Shown piece after piece: positions 49,303 through 62,671 of a stretch of DNA of 64,000 bases. Location: the NCBI GenBank assembly GCA_963920575.1, contig OY986969.1, positions 24,405,434 to 24,469,433 of the forward strand, given 5' to 3'. The stretch's first letter is position 1. Each line of letters starts with the position of its first letter. The position numbers and the translations under genes were made by a program. The stretch comes from Narthecium ossifragum. Lineage: Eukaryota; Streptophyta; Magnoliopsida; Dioscoreales; Nartheciaceae. The notes beneath the pieces are model-generated. The model did not search any database. It worked only from the letters and a program-made list of their open reading frames with translations, and had not been told where the DNA came from.

Positions 49303-50459
49303 TGTGGAGTTCTTTAAGGAATACATTCAGCACCTCTTTCCTAATGCTGCTTCTATGTTCAGCTTCAGCATCATCAGACCACCAACTTTTCCTCTGTTCC
49401 TCTGAACCCATTTTCTGTACCTGGAAACAGGATCTCTTGTTGTTCTCCAGTGCTCGCTTTCATCGATAGGACGGTGGTACTTAGTTGAGTCAAGAGAGGA
49501 GTGATGACCCACTCTGTAGGTGAGTGCCTTAAACAAATACATCAACGGGCTCAGTCAGACTGAAGCGTAGTACAATCATTTCAAGCTGATCAACAAGCAT
49601 GTATACATAAAAGAAATTTTTACAACACCCAGTAAACTTTTATAGCAGGTTTGTTTTCTAGACTTTATGCATGCGAGAGTAAACTTCTAGAGTTATGATA
49701 AAAAAAGGATTCACTGAGAGTTTGAGTTGTTTACTACTTCGAAACTGTTGTTGTTATTTGTTAATGGCTTCTTCCCCCTCACATGTGACCTGTGAGATAG
49801 ATACAAAGAAATTTTTCCTTGCCTCTCAGCTTCATTTAACATGGTGTCCATTCCATGATTTGCAGGGTGACCATCTCTCTGTACATCTTCAAGGCCACTT
49901 CCTTGCTTACCTCTCAATAACATAGGAAATTTGCAGTTGATGGGATGAGGACTGTAATAGAGGCATTTTCGTTTAAATTGTGGTGTTTTTTTTTCCGGAT
50001 AATATTGTAAGATATGAAGATGTTGCTTTTGTGTTTCATATGTATGCACATCCTTATATGCTTCGTTTGCATTTGTATGGTTAGACTTATATATAAAATA
50101 AATGATACAATAATTGAATTTTTTTTTTCTTTATTTTTTGTTCTTCTTAAAAAATTGAGCCATATAAATAACTCACACGGAGGATTCGAATCCAAGACCC
50201 ATATAAGAAAGCAAGAATGGATGGATACCTCTTCGAAACATCTTCCTGGGATAGTTTGTCCGTAGTTGTCAAGAACTTGGTAGCAACTGATCACTCGTTC
50301 CCCAATTAAGACTCCGACAGGAATTTCATTTCACCTCTGAAGGCGACTTTTCCTCCCGGGAAATCTAAAAACTGTGAAGACATTTTACAATTTAAATAAA
50401 AAAGATTCCACTTTATGGCAGCAGATCACAAAAAACCAATAAAAAAAGAAAGAAAAAAA

Positions 50460-50708
50460 GATTCGTGTAGATGGCCATGTAGCATGTCGGTAGTGAGCCA
50501 CTGATTGTTTGATCTATTCCATCGATATTGAGATATTGATGGGCTACATCAACTAATCGGTACATCGGTAATGAGCTATTGATTGATTAATCTATTCTAT
50601 TGGTAGTGAGATTTCGATGGACTAGATTAATCAATCGTTATCTTACTATCGATTGACGTCATGTGCATTGCACATGCCATGTGGCCGTATACATAAATCA
50701 ACACTCAA
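50460..50708. mobile_element. MITE, second copy of the 12033-12318 family
   Basis: Shares TCATGTGCATTGCACATGCCAT and ATAAATCA.CACTC at the right end and GGTAATGAG...GATTGATTAATC-type motifs inside. It is inserted in intron 1 of the pseudogene. Confidence 0.65.
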
Positions 50709-51819
50709 AAAGAAATTTTTATATGCACGCCACCGCCACTCAGAAATATTATACTCGCATATTTCACCTTATGATTTTGAAAATCACATATTTCTCATTA
50801 AATAAAGGGGCTTCTTTCAAAATCGCCATTTTGCATGTCTTCGCCGGGAATCTAACCTAATCAGGGTTACAAGATAACTAGACTTGTATATTACCGACTT
50901 GCCCAACGTGTTTAATTTTATTTGCCTCGAACCATCACATCTCTCGTGCCATCGTACGGACGATTAAGATCCATTTATTAGCACGTGAATCATAGTCAGT
51001 ATTTTATTAACGAATCTAGATCTTTTATCTCTTCCTCAGTACAATCTTCATGCCATGTATTAATGTATAGTCACCGCATAATTTGCATGCATCAAACCGT
51101 CTCTTTTTTTTTTTTGGTGATCGTCAAATATACCCCATCCTGGACATTTCCATGTCACAAGAAATAAAAACATCCATAGAACTCATACAAGCTTGACCGG
51201 AAAAAGGAACAGTGTCCTAAAAGAAGAAGAAACCATGGCTGAAAAGAGCAAACCTGATCGCTGCAACCATTATCCGGGTCGGAGATGTCCCCGGCGGTGT
51301 TAACCGAACCGAAACGCCAGAGAGACGCAGGGAGCGTACGGTGCCGGCAAAGCCCAGAACGGCATTTTCCGGCGGTGATCAACAGTGGCGGCACCGTACG
51401 CTCCTATTTTCTAATATTTTCTCTTTTTTAATGGAAGATGTTCGAGGTGTCTTATCTTGAGCGAAGAGCAGAGGGGGAGAATTCAATGTCGTCTGCCTAA
51501 CAGGCTAATATGAGATCAAATCTCCCATCTCCGCATCGCCATTGCTGACATTAAATACTGCATCAACAATTGTTTACAATGGTCATCAGCAGAAAACACA
51601 TGATCAATTATTGTGCATTGGCATTCCAAGCTTATTGAAAAACAGGTTTTTGGTTACATTTTTTATTTAAGGTCCCCTCTCTCTTTTGAACTTTTTTCTT
51701 CATAAGAGTAGGAACCTCCTTACATAGCTTGATTGTCTAATACAAGATGAGGTGATCAGACTTGGTTTGTCTCTATGAAACCTTGCAATACTGGTGATGG
51801 TCCTCAAGTTGAATTGTAA

Positions 51820-54800
51820 CTAAACAGGTACATCAGGTGGGTAGTCTCCTGGATGTCTGGCAATAGTCTCTCGCAATGATTTCTCTTGCTCATATAGGTT
51901 GGAAGGAATCCGATCATAAACATCTGTGAACAATTCGCTCAACGATGGCTTTTCCACTCTCTCCGCAACCTGAATGGCCTGCAACAACTGCATACGGACT
52001 TTTCGCTGGTTAAAATCATATGAGACTGATTGAAATAAAATAGAAAAGACTTGGTTTCTATTTAGGCATTAGTCATGAAGCACCTCTTTCCTGATGCTGC
52101 TTCTATGCTCAGCTTCAGCATCATCAGACCACCAACCATTCCTCTGAACCCATTCTCTGTATCTGGAAACAGGATCTCTTGCCATTCTCCAATGCTCGAT
52201 TTCGTCAATGGGACGGTACTTAGTTGAGTCATCGGAGGTGGAGTGATGACCCACTCTGTAAGTGAGGGCCTTAACACAGAGATCAATGAGCTTGTTCAGA
52301 CTATTATACAAAAGTATAATTATTTGAAGCTGATGAAAAAAAAACATATCAGAACAATTTGCACCTCAATTAAGATAGGCCTTCCTTCGTTTATGGCCAT
52401 TTCGCGAGCTGCATGAACTGCACTATAAACAGCGAGAGCATCATTGCCATCGACACGGATACTACGAATGCCGTAAGCCTGACCTCGTATCACTGCACCA
52501 TCACCTGGCAACACCAAATAAACATTACTACTTTGTTCTCCAGTTGTAACTATGAAAGAGTGTGCAATTGTCTTGATAGGCAGTCGTTTAGTACTTCGAA
52601 ACTGTTCTGTTGTGGGAGTGCTGATGGCCCAACCATTGTTGCGACAGAAGAATATAACCGGGGCCTCCAAAACAGCGGCAAAGTTTAAGGCAGCATGGAA
52701 GTCTCCCTAACACATATGTGCAGGTCAGTACTTAAGCTGAAACTTCGATGATGACTGCCAAAACTCGAGAGTTCCATGCCTACCTCACTTGTTCCCCCAT
52801 CACCAAAGTAAGTTATAGAACAGGCGTTCTTCTTATCCATCTTGAGAGAATAAGCGGCACCGACTGCTTGAGGGAGCTGTGTACTGAAATGATCACAACG
52901 TGAGGAAGATTATAGATGAAAAACAAGAGGGAAAAAAGAGTGCTGTCGTGGAATGTTTCTTAAGATAAATGGGCAGCTTACGCAATCGGCGATGATACTG
53001 TGAGGTAATTGAGCTTGTTTGAACCATAATGGATTGGCATCTGCCGCCCTTTACCATAATCAGATTTGTTACTGAAGTTATGGTTTGCAAATTCCTGCAG
53101 GCTGAAGCCACGCCACAGAAGAACACCGGGTTCTCTGTACTAGACTAGGTCCAAGGTCGTCCATGGAGATAGAGGAGCCGAAAAAAAAAGATTAGATTTG
53201 GACAAAGGGGAACAAATAGCACGAAGGAGAGAGAATTATGAGACCTATTTGCTTCCTCACCTGTGGAAAGACGACATCATCAATGGTTAGTGCGGCTGCT
53301 GATGCAATGTTAATAGCTTCTTCCCCAATTGATGTGAGGTAAAAAGAAATTCTTCCTTGCCTCTGAGCTTCATAGAAAATGGTGTCCATGATTTGCAGAG
53401 TAACCATGTCTCTGTACATTTTCAAGGCTACTTCCTTGCTTACCTGTCGAGTGTGACAGCACAGATTTTAGATAGCAGATAAGACAGACAATTTACAGTG
53501 AAGCATAAATCAAGCAAAATCATCCAACTACTGCATTTAGTCTCGTGGATAATTCTTTTTTGAGTGGACAAGAAAGTCCACTCTGAGTTGCAGGCATCCA
53601 AACATTCGACATCATCATATCCACTTGGATGAATTACTGGTACCATTTATAACTCAATGAAAAAGAAATTTAAGATCCAAGAAACATATTTCAGATACCA
53701 TTGTAAAATATTTAGATGTTTGAACTGGTGGGGGGTTACTGGGGCCCCAGGGTTCAGATTTACACCCATCTTATATGTTTTAGTCGCATTAGTATGGTTG
53801 GACTTAAATGTTAAGTTCACTGGATACAAAAATGGATACCTCTCGGAAACTGCTTCCTGAGATAGTGTGCCCATTGTCATCAAGAACTTGGTAGCAACTG
53901 ATTCGTTCGCCAGAAGACTCGGACAGGAATCTCATTTCAGCACTAAACGTGACTTTTCCACCTGGAAAATCTAAAACCTGCCAAGACGATTTACGTAGAG
54001 AGCCATTTACAACTGTCCATCTAATGCCAGCAACTCATAAACCATCATTAAAGAAAAAGAAGATAAATTTTCTAGGCCTCCATCCTCACAAAAAGTTACA
54101 AGTGCAGTAAATTTGAGCTGATCATAAAACATATTGTCTCATCTCATACACAACTTTTTTCTCCACTGTAATGCAAATTCCTATCCACCAATACCCACAT
54201 TCAACTTTACATACAACTAAAACTGCAAATCCATAACATGGCATGCGACACAAAAATTTGAAAGATCAAGCTTGTTAAACAAATTATTCAGTCATTTGCT
54301 AAGAAGTAGAATATTTCTATAAGATGCAAGAACAGAAGCCAATAGGATAAAAACACTTTGATAAGGATATTGGAGTATTGATGCCACCAATCAGGGAAAA
54401 GATGACATGAATTCAAGAAAACTGAGACATGTTCGTTTTTGTGTTTGTTATGACTTCCAATGCTATATATCACAAAGGAAAATCCTCTATCTAAGAACAT
54501 CAGCTATACCAAACCAACAACAAAGGGTTCTCTTCCAAGGTGATCATTAGTAAAACATGCCCACAAATGGGTCCATAGAACAGAGGTTGGATAAAGAATA
54601 AAACCATAAAATATTTGGAAGTGGTTCCGCAAAAATCCCCTTCCTCTGGAAACCAATGAGACAATATCCAGGTTTCCCACACTATACGCAACTGCGCTTT
54701 TAATAATTGCCAAACAGAATCAAATCTCAAAAGTTTAATCAGCCCACGTAATTTGTATGAAAACTATGTTATTTTTGTGATTGCCCAATATCCTCCAACC

Positions 54801-55102
54801 TGGAAACTCCACGATTTCACAAGAAATCAGGAACCCGACAATTAAATCCATCCAAAGTTTTAAGGGGAAAATAAAAGTATCCTGAAGAACATGAAAATGA
54901 TCTAACAATGGCTCAAAGAGCAGACCTGATCAGTGCAACCATTATCCGGCTGGGCAACGCTCTCGCCGGCCTTGATCGAACAGAGAGCCCGAACATATGC
55001 AGGAGGCATATGATTCCGGCAAAACCCAGATGGGTACTTGCCGGCGGCGATCCAAAGCGGTGCGAAAGAACGGATCTTTCTCCATAGGTGATGGGCCATC
55101 AT
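51820..55102 (-). CDS. Branched-chain 2-oxoacid dehydrogenase E1 subunit alpha, mitochondrial
   Basis: Nine exons on the complement: 54926-55102, 53840-53977, 53261-53443, 52982-53139, 52784-52883, 52595-52706, 52365-52504, 52084-52269, 51820-51987. They form an unbroken 453-residue protein. With E1-beta it decarboxylates branched-chain 2-oxoacids (Leu, Val, Ile breakdown) using thiamine diphosphate and passes the acyl group to E2 lipoate. The N-terminal ~50 residues are basic and hydroxyl-rich, as for a mitochondrial presequence. The ThDP motif starts at GDGGTSEGDFH (246-256) and ends at CRNNGWAIS (273-281). The phosphorylation loop [16 protein letters not shown] begins at 340. Two adjacent ATGs (55102, 55099) are possible starts. 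The sixth intron (52505-52594) is only 90 nt and stop-free in frame. A decayed tandem copy lies immediately downstream. Confidence 0.95.
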
Positions 55103-55284
55103 CAAAGCTGGAAGCCCAGAAAAGTGGCATAATGGCGTGTATATAGCCCATTCTAGGCCATTGGAAAGGGAGATATCGATATGGTCGAGAGGCAGAAGAT
55201 AACGATGAGGACCATGCCTTATGACGATGTTGTCGATGATGAGCTGGCTTTGGTTGGAGTGTTGGACTAGAATCTAGATGCAAA

Positions 55285-56195
55285 TTGCTACTCCCCCGCT
55301 CTCTCTCTCTCTCTCTGGCCCCTCTCTTTTACCATCATGCCCTTTGGTTCTTCTAGTTTTCTTTCTCTTTTTCATTTGTTTTGTTTTCATTTATAATCGG
55401 TTTTTTTTATTCTTTTCTTATCAATTTTATTTCTTCTTCTTTTTTTTATTATCAATTTTAGTTTTCTTTTTGGATAAATAGTTTTTTTATTATATGTTTA
55501 TAAACTTTTATTTATTTTTTAGTTGTAGATTTTGGGAGTTATTATTATAACATCAAATCATAAATTTTTCAAATTTTAAAATTTTAAAATTTCAAAGATT
55601 CCCTCCTTTTAAATTATTTTCAATTTATTAAACATAAATAGTAAAAATTTCAAATAGTAAATTTTTCACAATTTCCCTTCTTTTAAATTATTTTTAATTT
55701 ATTAAAACATCAAATCGTAAAAATTTGAAAAAGTTACATGACACGTATTCATTTGTGATACGAAATAATAGCTACAACAACTAATGTGTCAGAGCAAAAT
55801 TTGAAAACAATATTGATTAGAATTTGTATTTTTTATATATTTTTATGTATCTCTTTTTTTATGTATTGTTACATGTACTCTTCCCTAAACATGGCTTATA
55901 AGACTTTTTTATTTTTATATATTTTTATAAATAATGACTCTCAAAATCTACAACTAAAAAATAAACAAAACATTACCAACATATAATAAAAAAAACTGTT
56001 TATCCAAAAAGGAGAATAAAACTGATAAGAAAGAAATAAAATTGATAATAAAAAAAGAATAAAGAAAACTGATTTTTTTTTAACTACTGAGGAAAAAAAA
56101 GAAACAATACAAAATTAAGGAAAAAGAAAATGGGGGTGGGGGGCATAATGGGGAGAGGGGAAAGGGAAAGCGAGGGGGGCTGGTGTCAGGGGGTG
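55285..56195. mobile_element. Non-autonomous element with long (~250-bp) terminal inverted repeats
   Basis: The left end (GCCCCTCTCTTTTACCATCATGCCC, TTTTTTATTATCAATTTTA, TTTTTGGATAAATAGTTTTT) is the complement of the right end (AAAACTGTTTATCCAAAAAG, AAAATTGATAATAAAAAAAG, GGGCATAATGGGGAGAGGGG). The long inverted ends suggest a Mutator-like or fold-back type. No transposase was seen and the target duplication was not resolved. It sits about 180 bp upstream of the BCKDH start. Confidence 0.7.
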
Positions 56196-56242
56196 CGGGA
56201 GAATCAGGTCTCATCTATTGAGATTTGAGATGATGTCTTGGG

Positions 56243-56711
56243 TAGGTGTGTCCAATGGATTGGGTAACCCGTTTCGACGTGAAAAATTAACCCGATTCAA
56301 ACCTTAACGGACGGGTCATAAGGTAGTCGTAAACGGATCGGGTCGGATAATGGGTGTTTAAATTTTTACTTAATACCGAGTCGGATAATGGGTGTTTAAG
56401 TTTTTACTTAATGGGTAACTCGTTTTACCCGTTTAGAATAAAGACTATTTATAAATTACAAGTATATATATATTATTATTATATTATATATCTAATTATT
56501 ATAGATTGTAATTTAAAACTTTATATTTATTCATGTGGTACTAATAACGGGTTAATGAGTTACATGTACCTGTTTAACTGTTGACCCGTTAACTTGTTAA
56601 CATGTTGATAAATTAACAGGTTAACGGGCGGATCATAAGGCCCTCAAAAATTAACGGGTCGGGTCCGACTCGACCCGTTAACCTGTTGACCCGACCCGTT
56701 GTACACCCCTA
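56243..56711. mobile_element. hAT-type MITE, 469 bp, 8-bp target duplication
   Basis: The left TIR is TAGGTGTGTCCAATGG. The right end is the complement of TAGGGGTGTACAACGG. GTCTTGGG flanks both sides (56235-56242 and 56712-56719). The interior is rich in GGGTAACCCGTT / AACGGGTC motifs. Confidence 0.9.
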
Positions 56712-57016
56712 GTCTTGGGTGCGTGAACTACTTAGCTTAGGTTGAGGTGCGGAAGGGTGTCGTGAAATGAACGGGACCCATAGCCACCTGTGTTCTCGGA
56801 GGATCCAGCTACTGCCATCTGAACACCAGAAATCGTAGAGGAGACCTCTTCTTTCGACACGTAGAGCACTTCTCGACTGGGTGAAGCGTAAAGGTTTTTT
56901 TTTTTTTTGAGAAAACATTAGGAGCTTGACATCACATCAACTGGTGCCAAAGTTCACTTAAAATCAGGACACATCAGCGTTTGAATTGCTACATCAACAG
57001 TAATAACTTTCCATAA

Positions 57017-57845
57017 GGGCCTGTTTGATTGCTGAGAAGTGAGCTGAAATGAAATGACTTCTGAAGAGTGGAGTGACTTCTGGGGGTTTCTGAGTTCTGG
57101 TGTTTGATTGGTGTTTGAAGTGAGATATGATCACCCCTAACTATTTAATATTTTAATAATTTCCTTATATTAAAATATTAAAAATAATACTATTTTAGAT
57201 AACGTGGACCAATCACGAGGTGCCACATGACATGTGAGATCCATTTATATTAATATTTTATTACAATATGATATTATTAACATTATTTGTCATTTAAAAC
57301 ATTAAAATAATATTTTTAATCTTATTTTAGATGACGTGTACCAATCACGAGGTGCCACGTGACATGTGAGACCTACTTATATTAATATTTTATTACATTA
57401 TAATATTATTAATATTATTTACCACTTAAAATATTAAAATTAAAACATTAAAATAATATTTTAATATTAAAATATTAATAATTTAATAACTTATATTAAT
57501 ATTTTATTATAGTATAATATTATTAATACTATTTTAGATGACGTGGACTAATCACGAGATGACACGTAATATGTGAGACCTACTTATATTATTATTTTAT
57601 TACAGTATAGTATTATTAATATTATTTCTCACTTCAAATGCCACTCAAATGACTTCAGGCCAAAAAGATTCGAAGTCGAAATGGGAAGTGACAGCTTTGG
57701 CTACAATGATTTGGAAGTGGGGCTGAAGTCACTTCAACCCCACTTTGACTTTAGCCCCACTTCCGAGCAACCAAACACATGAAATGGCTCGGAAGTCACT
57801 TAAAAAAAGTGACTTCCGACCACTTCATAGGAACCAAACAGCCCC
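57017..57845. mobile_element. Tourist/Harbinger-type MITE, 829 bp
   Basis: The left end GGGCCTGTTTGATT pairs with the right end AACCAAACAGCCCC. TAA flanks both sides (57014-57016, 57846-57848). Inside, a ~180-bp unit with ATCACGAGGTGCCACGTGAC is repeated about three times. Confidence 0.85.
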
Positions 57846-58156
57846 TAAGATGAAGTGATGTCAATCTCCCACCGAATGTTTAATCAGACGCGCTTAGCTG
57901 CTACATCTGTCTTTATTTGGAGCAAAACAGAAAAGCTCAATATTATGGACCAAGATATCGATCACTGGCTAAAACAAAGGTTTTCCCACTGGAACACGAA
58001 AGGACTCTTGTAACGAGAGAGAATGAGAGAGAAGCAAGAGATGTGATAGTGATCTAGTAGCACAAGTCGTTTTCTTGTACTGATACATTGCACCAAGAAG
58101 TGAATATCTTGGCTTCTATTGACATCTTTCTGATGTGACATCTGTTGAAAGTGGAA

Positions 58157-59954
58157 TCAGACTCCAATATATCCGAGACTCTTCAACTGCTCCACTAGCT
58201 TCCTCTCTGCAGTTGCCTGGAAATAGCTAACACCGTTAAATTGTGAAATTTGAAGTGAGTAGTTCACACAAGCTTGCTCTTTATGACTAAACGTGGTTTT
58301 AGACAAGTCTGCATATCTGATGATATGCACGAGCACTATAAGCGACTGAAATTATAACGAAGCCTTAGCGCAGAATTAACAGCCAGGGGGAAAAAGCAAG
58401 ATAACCTCAATCATGGGGCTGTCTTTTGGAATATTGCATGCCACAACTATATTGAGGCCAGTCTTCAACACTGAGTGACAGCAGCAACTATAGTCAGTGA
58501 GTATTAATGCAAGAAAAACAACCACAACTGGGCAGTAGTGTTACCTAATCGGCGAGCAATGCTTGACCCAATGTTATCAGCACCACCACCAAGCAAAGAA
58601 GTAACACTGACAATATTGTTCTGCAATGGAACAATTTTTCAGATAAATGACGTAACATAAACTGAATCAGCATCGAGTGGCAAGAGATTGGGAAAGTTTG
58701 ATTACCGGTCGAGTAGTTGAAGCTGCATATAAGTGCCCAAATTTTGCAGAGTTGCATCCAATCCAACAGAATATCTGCATGGGACACTTAACAGATGTGA
58801 ATATCTTCCAAGCTTAGTATGGACCTCACAATCGCAGCAACAGGATGGGGGAAAAGAAAACAGTCTACTGCTGCCACACTCAAAGACAACTGCTTATCAC
58901 TACTTCACCTTTAAATAACTAAAGAATTCAAAGGAACAACAACTCAAAGGCATCAATTCTCGAAGATTGTTGAAAACTTAAAAAGGTAATATGTTGTACA
59001 ACACAATGCTCCAAGTATCCAAAGGCCTTAGATCATCCCTAAGAATTTAGTATATTACCTTTACAAGATGTCATTCACCTCACTACAAGATTTTTTACCT
59101 TAATGCTTCTATGTTGTCTATATACCACTGCAATAAGCTTTATGATTCCAACCAACATGGACACACTTTGATTTCTTGAATTTTTCTAGATAATCTTGAG
59201 CTCATAAATAAAATACTGGGATCCTCCCAATTTATTAAGTGTATTCTATAACTAAAACATTAACATCCTTACAAATTAGGCCGTGGATAAATACATAGAG
59301 CAAAAGTACTCAAAACAATTATGAAAGAATGAAGCTTCAATGTAATATCCATGACATTTATAGCATGGACTTCTCATATAACATTTGATCACCTTGAAAA
59401 CATTTCCAAATGTATCAAACTATAACGAATGCACAAACACTTCTAGTTTTCTAGCATAGGATGATAGGAAGCATATATCACCAATATCGTCCCAACCACC
59501 AAAGTTGTTGTTTAACATTCAGACTCCAAATATTCTCATATTTTCTTTTAACCAACCATCATAGGGGCACCCAACCAAAACTAATACTATGAATTAATCG
59601 ACAGCAAAACACTGTTGACAAATAATGCAGATGTATCAAACAATCAATGATTAGTAATCCAATACTAGAACTAAAACAGTATCAAGAAACAAATGCCACA
59701 TTAAATTCCCACACGCATCGAGAATACATAAGAAGATGATGATAGGTATGTAGTTAGACGGCAAAAAATACCTGCTTTGCGAACCGAATGATTTGAAAAT
59801 GAAGTGTAACATCATGCATATCCTCCGTAAAACAGGTTATCCGAACACCATCACCCAAATTTCCATTTTCCAAAGACGAATCATTCCCAGTATAACAGGT
59901 ATCCGTACTAACATTCATCTCCTGAAAATCCCTATCTGGCTCACCGGCTTCCAT
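58157..59954 (-). CDS. PSMG4: Proteasome assembly chaperone 4 (PSMG4/PAC4-like)
   Basis: Five exons on the complement: 59772-59954, 58706-58774, 58545-58620, 58406-58470, 58157-58216. All borders are GT-AG and the 150-residue frame is continuous. PAC4 with PAC3 helps build the 20S proteasome alpha ring and then leaves. The family pattern is clear: ITCFTEDMHDVTLHFQIIRF, FCWIGCNSAKFGHLYAA, VTSLLGGGADNIGSSIARRL and a helical end VEQLKSLGYIGV. The N-terminal ~45 residues are acidic and poorly conserved. ATG 59954 is the first in-frame ATG; a TTG-started extension upstream was discounted. Assignment to PAC4 and not PAC3 rests on remembered family patterns. Confidence 0.85.
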
Positions 59955-62671
59955 CCTCAAGAATAACTTCAATTGCCAAAGTGAAACATAGAGTCACAAA
60001 GGAAAAACAAAGGAATTCAGTGAACATATTCCCACACATTAAACAGCATCACCAGCAATAAAAGTACTATGTAACACAACTCTAGAAACTCATAACAGAG
60101 GTAAACTAAATGATGCACTTAAGAATTGGGAGTGAAATAAACATCCAAGAAAACAAGATCTAAATTTAGGTTTTTCCAATCTTGGACTCAAGCCTAATAT
60201 AAGCCTAGATTTAAAAGAATTCGTCCATAAAATCGCAAATTTGCAATGTGATTAACTTGGCAGTAAACTTAATCCGAATGCCAGATTAGATTCATACACA
60301 AATCGCTAATAATTGGCACACAATAAAAGGTTTCAGACAAACCCTAGTTTTGAAAATATTGAAAAGGGGTTTAGAGACTATCCTCACCTTTGCTCAGCTC
60401 GAGATGCTAAAACCTCCCGGCTAAGAAGAACAGCGCCATGGATTGGATTCGGGTCGGATCCTAAAACCTCTCTGCCTCCGTTAAAAGGATCAAGGGGCCA
60501 TAGTCCTCCGATGCGATATATGTGAAGCGTTGGATGATATCATCCAACGGCTCAGATTGAAGACCCTTTCGAGACAAGTAATTACTGGGCTTTTAAGCGT
60601 TCGATAGCGTCGATATAACCGTTAGTTGCATATCCCATGCGTCTTCAAGACTACAACTACAGGGTAGCGGATCGATTTCCTATTTTCCAGCCCACAGTGG
60701 TTTTATTCAAGTGAGCCGTGGGTCCATGGGCCCATGGAACACTACGAGCTTATATATGGTTTATTCTTACATCTTTCATTCCCATAATTCTCATATATTC
60801 TTGATCAAAAAATGGATATTGATGAACATTTTATTCCAATTCAAAGTGAAATATTCTTTAATAAATATTTATAGTTAAATTTTTAGTCTTATATTTTATT
60901 AATTTCATATTCAACCCATAAACTTAAAAAGTAAATAGGAAAAGATAGGTATATCTATTATATAATATCAACTTTTATGATGTGACGTATGAGCTATAAT
61001 CTGAGTCATAAAATTATGCACGTGGCATAGGATTGTAATCAAATAAATAGAGAAAAAGAATAGTGTGGGGGCTATGCACATGTAGCTCATTTTTTTACGT
61101 GACGCACATATGACGTAAAATTGGTTATTACATTACAAAGAGAGAGGAAGAGAGAAAAGACGTGTGATTAGCCGTGCCAGGTGAAATCACATTCTCATAT
61201 TCATATGTCCAGTTCAAATTAAGTAATTTAACATGCATGATCCGATTGGCACAGTAAGGACACATACCTGCCCACCTTAGTCACTCTTGCCCCTCGATGA
61301 CTTGTCCACTTCACGATCATAATTAGCTGATTGCAAAGCCAAAAAGAGGATTAGATGATTGATCCTTAAGTCAATGTCCCCTCGCTTTTATTCTCATAGA
61401 ACCCTTTAATGTCAATGCCTTTTCTGATGAGTTAGGCCCAATTGCAATTCCAAATAAGTAATCATTATTAACACACCTAACTGCAACCAAAAGGTTTGAT
61501 TTGGGCGCTTTTTGATCGAGTCAAGGTGGGATTGGTCTAACCCACTTGGCTTTTAGTTTGGAAGTTAGGATGGGAAACCTAATATTAAATGGATCACTTG
61601 GCAAAGCTAATTACTTTTTTTGGGATTAAAAACCATTATAAGTTTCTAAGGACATGTGTTTTTTTAACCGAAGAAACTTCTTATTGGAGGGGATGGGGGG
61701 GTGATTAGAAGGGCGTGAGGGGTTACGAACTCCTTAAGCAAAGATTAAGGCCCACTTTGGGGGAGCCCATTTCATAAAAAATGATGTTGATGCTCCTAGT
61801 GACCATATTAGTAGGCTAATTAATTAATCTCTTAGATGGAAGAAGGTAGAAACCCCCAATCATTGGTGCTACAAAGGATAAGTGTCCTCGTAAAGTAAGT
61901 AATGTGACATCAAATTTGTCAATTAGAGTATAATTTGTGTGAATGATTATTAATATAAACTCATTTTTTCAATCAGCTTAAGCTTTTAGGTTATAACACT
62001 CTCTCGTTGGTTTTTTCTTTTTTCTTTTCTTTTGATCAAATAATAACAAAATAAAAAAAAATTAAGAGTTAAATAGTAATATAAAGTAAAGTTGGTGAGC
62101 CAATAATGTGCAACAACCAAGTGGGCCCTTTAAAATATTACAACGTCAGAGAGGTTGATGTGAGCTCAAGGAAGCTCCACTTCCTTGCCCCCACTATACA
62201 TGTATTGCTGCTACCCAAAGGCGCGCAGGCCCGGCCCCCACTAATCTCTCTCACGCATGCGCTCGGCGCACGTACAAGCTTATCTCCATGACGCCATCCA
62301 TGGCGAAATGCTTGCATAAGCTCCACCATGCGAAAATCCCATCCTCTGATCACTAAATATATATACATATGGTTCAAATAACCATCTTCTTTGCCTTATA
62401 TTTCGCACAAAATATTTTAAGAATTTAAGGAAAGCCTATGGTTTTAGTTATCCTCATAGCTCACCAGGGGGACCCCTAGAGGTAGCTCTTCATGCAACAA
62501 GACAAAAGACAAGAAGTTTAATACATGAAAACAGTACGTAGTACTGTTGTCATGACTGTTCAACTCGAAATGACATTAATTAATCAGTGCGATATTAATT
62601 TTACATAGTTGATGTGAATGATCGATCATGTCAAAATAGTTGGGTTCTTAATTAGAACACCACCATTTTGA
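59955..62671. other. Intergenic region between PSMG4 and the NAC gene
   Basis: The part to about 60480 is probably PSMG4 leader and promoter. The rest is AT-rich with no gene or clear transposon. A TTTC run lies near 62010-62030. The NAC 3' UTR should lie just before 62672. Confidence 0.55.

Larger units (their letters stand above)
49086..51394 (-). pseudogene. BCKDH E1-alpha pseudogene (tandem copy)
   Basis: Relics of five exons in gene order on the complement. Exon 1 is 51254-51394 (ends DPDNGCSDQ, no ATG). Exon 2 is 50229-50371, with a stop and a 5-base length change after MKFLSES. Exon 3 is about 49755-49912, with an internal insertion and loss of frame. Exon 8 is about 49330-49533 (YRVGHHSS), with added bases that shift the frame. 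Exon 9 is 49086-49240, with a TAG at 49107-49109. Exons 4-7, which include the thiamine-diphosphate site, are missing. It cannot make E1-alpha. Intron 1 holds a MITE. Confidence 0.9.
47641..51425. repeat. Tandem segmental duplicate of 51430-55110 (copy carrying the E1-alpha pseudogene)
   Basis: 3' flank, exons and order match the live BCKDH gene segment. Examples are AAGCTTATTGAAAA.CAGGTT, TAGCTTGATTGTCTAATACA and GAGGTGATCAGACTTGGTTT, found at 47879/51629, 49019/51726 and 49041/51749. The copies lie head to tail, both with the gene on the complement. Confidence 0.85.
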
